Shown one piece after another: positions 4,484-5,399 of a stretch of 5,399 nt of DNA. The DNA comes from a bacterium. Lineage in GTDB: Bacteria > UBA9089 > UBA9088 > JAGUXG01. The number at the start of each line of letters is the position of its first letter. Positions within the stretch are counted from its first letter, which is position 1. The stretch spans positions 1 to 5,399 of the forward strand of contig JAGUXG010000212.1 of assembly GCA_020061965.1 (NCBI GenBank). Direction: 5' to 3'. The position numbers and the translations under genes were made by a program. A model generated the notes under the pieces. The model did no database searches and was not told the DNA's origin. It saw only the letters and a program-made list of their open reading frames with translations.

Positions 4484-5399
4484 CCTTTTTTTATTTTATA
4501 TTCCACACTTTTTCTATGCTGAAAAAGCCCTTCAAGCTCTGCTATTCTGAAAAGTGGTTCAGATTCTCTTGTAAGTGCTTCCTTTGTATATGAGATTATG
4601 GAGATTTTTTTCTGAAAGGTGTTTGCTGAAAGCCCAGAGGAAGATCTGGCTGACATTCCTGTGGGAAGGGTATGGGATGGACCTGCGATGTAATCACCGG
4701 TAGCTACAGGCGTAGAGAAAAAGACAGCCCCTGCATTCTTTATCTTATCCTTCAACTCTGTATGATCTTCTGTGTATATTACAAGATGCTCTGGGGCAAT
4801 GGCATTTACCAATTCTACCCCAGAATCCATATCTTCTACCAAAATTATCAACCCACCTGTCAGTTCTTTGGTAAGTTCCTTAACATCCTTTGCTAATCTT
4901 ATACTATCTGTGATAAGAAGGCTAAGATAACCCTTTCCATGCTCGGATTGGGCAAGAAGTTCATTGGCGACAAGATTATGGTCTGCCTGTGAATCTGCTA
5001 TCACAATGACCTCAGATGGACCTGCCAGGAGGTCTATACCCACATCTCCATAGACCTGCTTCTTTGCTAAGGCAACATAGATATTTCCAGGGCCTGCAAT
5101 CATATCCACCCTTTTCATGCTCTCTGTGCCATAAGCAAAGCCAGCTATAGCCTGAGCACCTCCCATCTGATATACCTCTTCAATACCCAATAGAGAGCAA
5201 GTACCAAGAATATATTGATTTATTGGTGGCGGCGAGCAGATAGCTATTTCTCTTACACCTGCTACCTGAGCCGGGATAGCTGTCATCAAAAGCGTAGATA
5301 TGAGTGGAAAGTTTCCTCCAGGGATGTATAGACCCACCCTTTCTATAGGAACAACCCTCTCCCCAACTATCTTACCATCGGTCTCTTTTGTCCAGGAAG
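4480..5399 (-). CDS. hisD: Histidinol dehydrogenase, C-terminal part (5' end cut by window edge)
   Basis: HisD is a zinc enzyme of the cytoplasm that oxidises L-histidinol to L-histidine through histidinal with two NAD, the last two steps of histidine synthesis. About 305 residues are visible; the family is near 430, so roughly 125 N-terminal residues lie beyond the window. The frame is open to the edge: the GTG at 5337 is an internal valine of the conserved RVGLYIPGG segment. Other hallmarks are AGPGNIYVALAK, then GIDLLAGPSE. The expected zinc and catalytic residues are present: Gln150 and His153 (AQSEHG), Glu203 and His204 (APEHL), Asp235 (GDYIAGPSH) and His294 (LFQHRKS), numbered from the first complete codon. 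The stretch between His153 and Glu203 is about 14 residues shorter than in E. coli HisD as I remember it. The TGA stop overlaps a promoter for the next gene. Identity is firm; whether it sits in a his operon cannot be seen. Confidence 0.96.
   Translation of the reverse strand, partial: SWTKETDGKIVGERVVPIERVGLYIPGGNFPLISTLLMTAIPAQVAGVREIAICSPPPINQYILGTCSLLGIEEVYQMGGAQAIAGFAYGTESMKRVDMIAGPGNIYVALAKKQVYGDVGIDLLAGPSEVIVIADSQADHNLVANELLAQSEHGKGYLSLLITDSIRLAKDVKELTKELTGGLIILVEDMDSGVELVNAIAPEHLVIYTEDHTELKDKIKNAGAVFFSTPVATGDYIAGPSHTLPTGMSARSSSGLSANTFQKKISIISYTKEALTRESEPLFRIAELEGLFQHRKSVEYKIKKG

Noticed and set aside
4672..4896. Plus-strand frame of 74 codons opposite hisD
   Set aside because: It is the shadow of a conserved housekeeping gene and has no family resemblance.

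Overview
The window is a stretch of bacterial chromosome with moderately low GC content. Every convincing gene lies on the minus strand, so the reading order runs from the right end to the left. A clostridial-type ferredoxin of eight cysteines next to a redox-looking sensor kinase suggests an anaerobic or facultatively anaerobic bacterium. The plain housekeeping genes (hisD, nadC) and weak ribosome binding sites on two genes do not fix the phylum. An uncultured lineage or a deltaproteobacterial-type anaerobe would both fit, but this is a guess.

Layout from right to left: (1) 5399-4480, the C-terminal two thirds of hisD (histidinol dehydrogenase), cut by the window edge. (2) A gap of about 77 bases holding a good sigma70-type promoter that overlaps the hisD stop codon, a tandem array of heptamers with a 12-base palindrome, and a strong ribosome binding site. 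(3) 4402-4229, a 57-residue 2[4Fe-4S] ferredoxin. (4) 4228-2459, a soluble 589-residue histidine kinase whose start codon directly follows the ferredoxin stop. Its domains are Rossmann nucleotide-binding, PAS, HisKA, HATPase and a decayed GGDEF-like domain. (5) A gap of about 92 bases with a second degenerate heptamer array. (6) 2366-1515, nadC (quinolinate phosphoribosyltransferase). (7) A short gap with a second promoter candidate that overlaps the nadC stop codon. (8) 1451-171, a protein with five TPR repeats and a class III nucleotide cyclase domain; its exact start is uncertain. (9) 170-1, a non-coding tail with a long imperfect inverted repeat.

How the genes may work together: the ferredoxin and kinase are almost certainly co-translated. 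I infer a signalling pair that senses redox state, with the Rossmann domain possibly reading NAD(H) and the ferredoxin possibly carrying electrons to or from it. No response regulator is in the window, so the output is unknown. The cyclase appears to have its own promoter and would make a cyclic nucleotide. It keeps the metal and transition-state residues, but the base-selecting positions are not those of a standard adenylate cyclase. HisD uses NAD and NadC makes an NAD precursor, so an NAD theme is possible, but chance adjacency explains this equally well.

The most interesting parts are the ferredoxin-coupled Rossmann kinase with its dead GGDEF tail, the unusual substrate pocket of the cyclase, and the intergenic heptamer arrays. 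No RNA gene, CRISPR array, insertion sequence or phage gene was seen.
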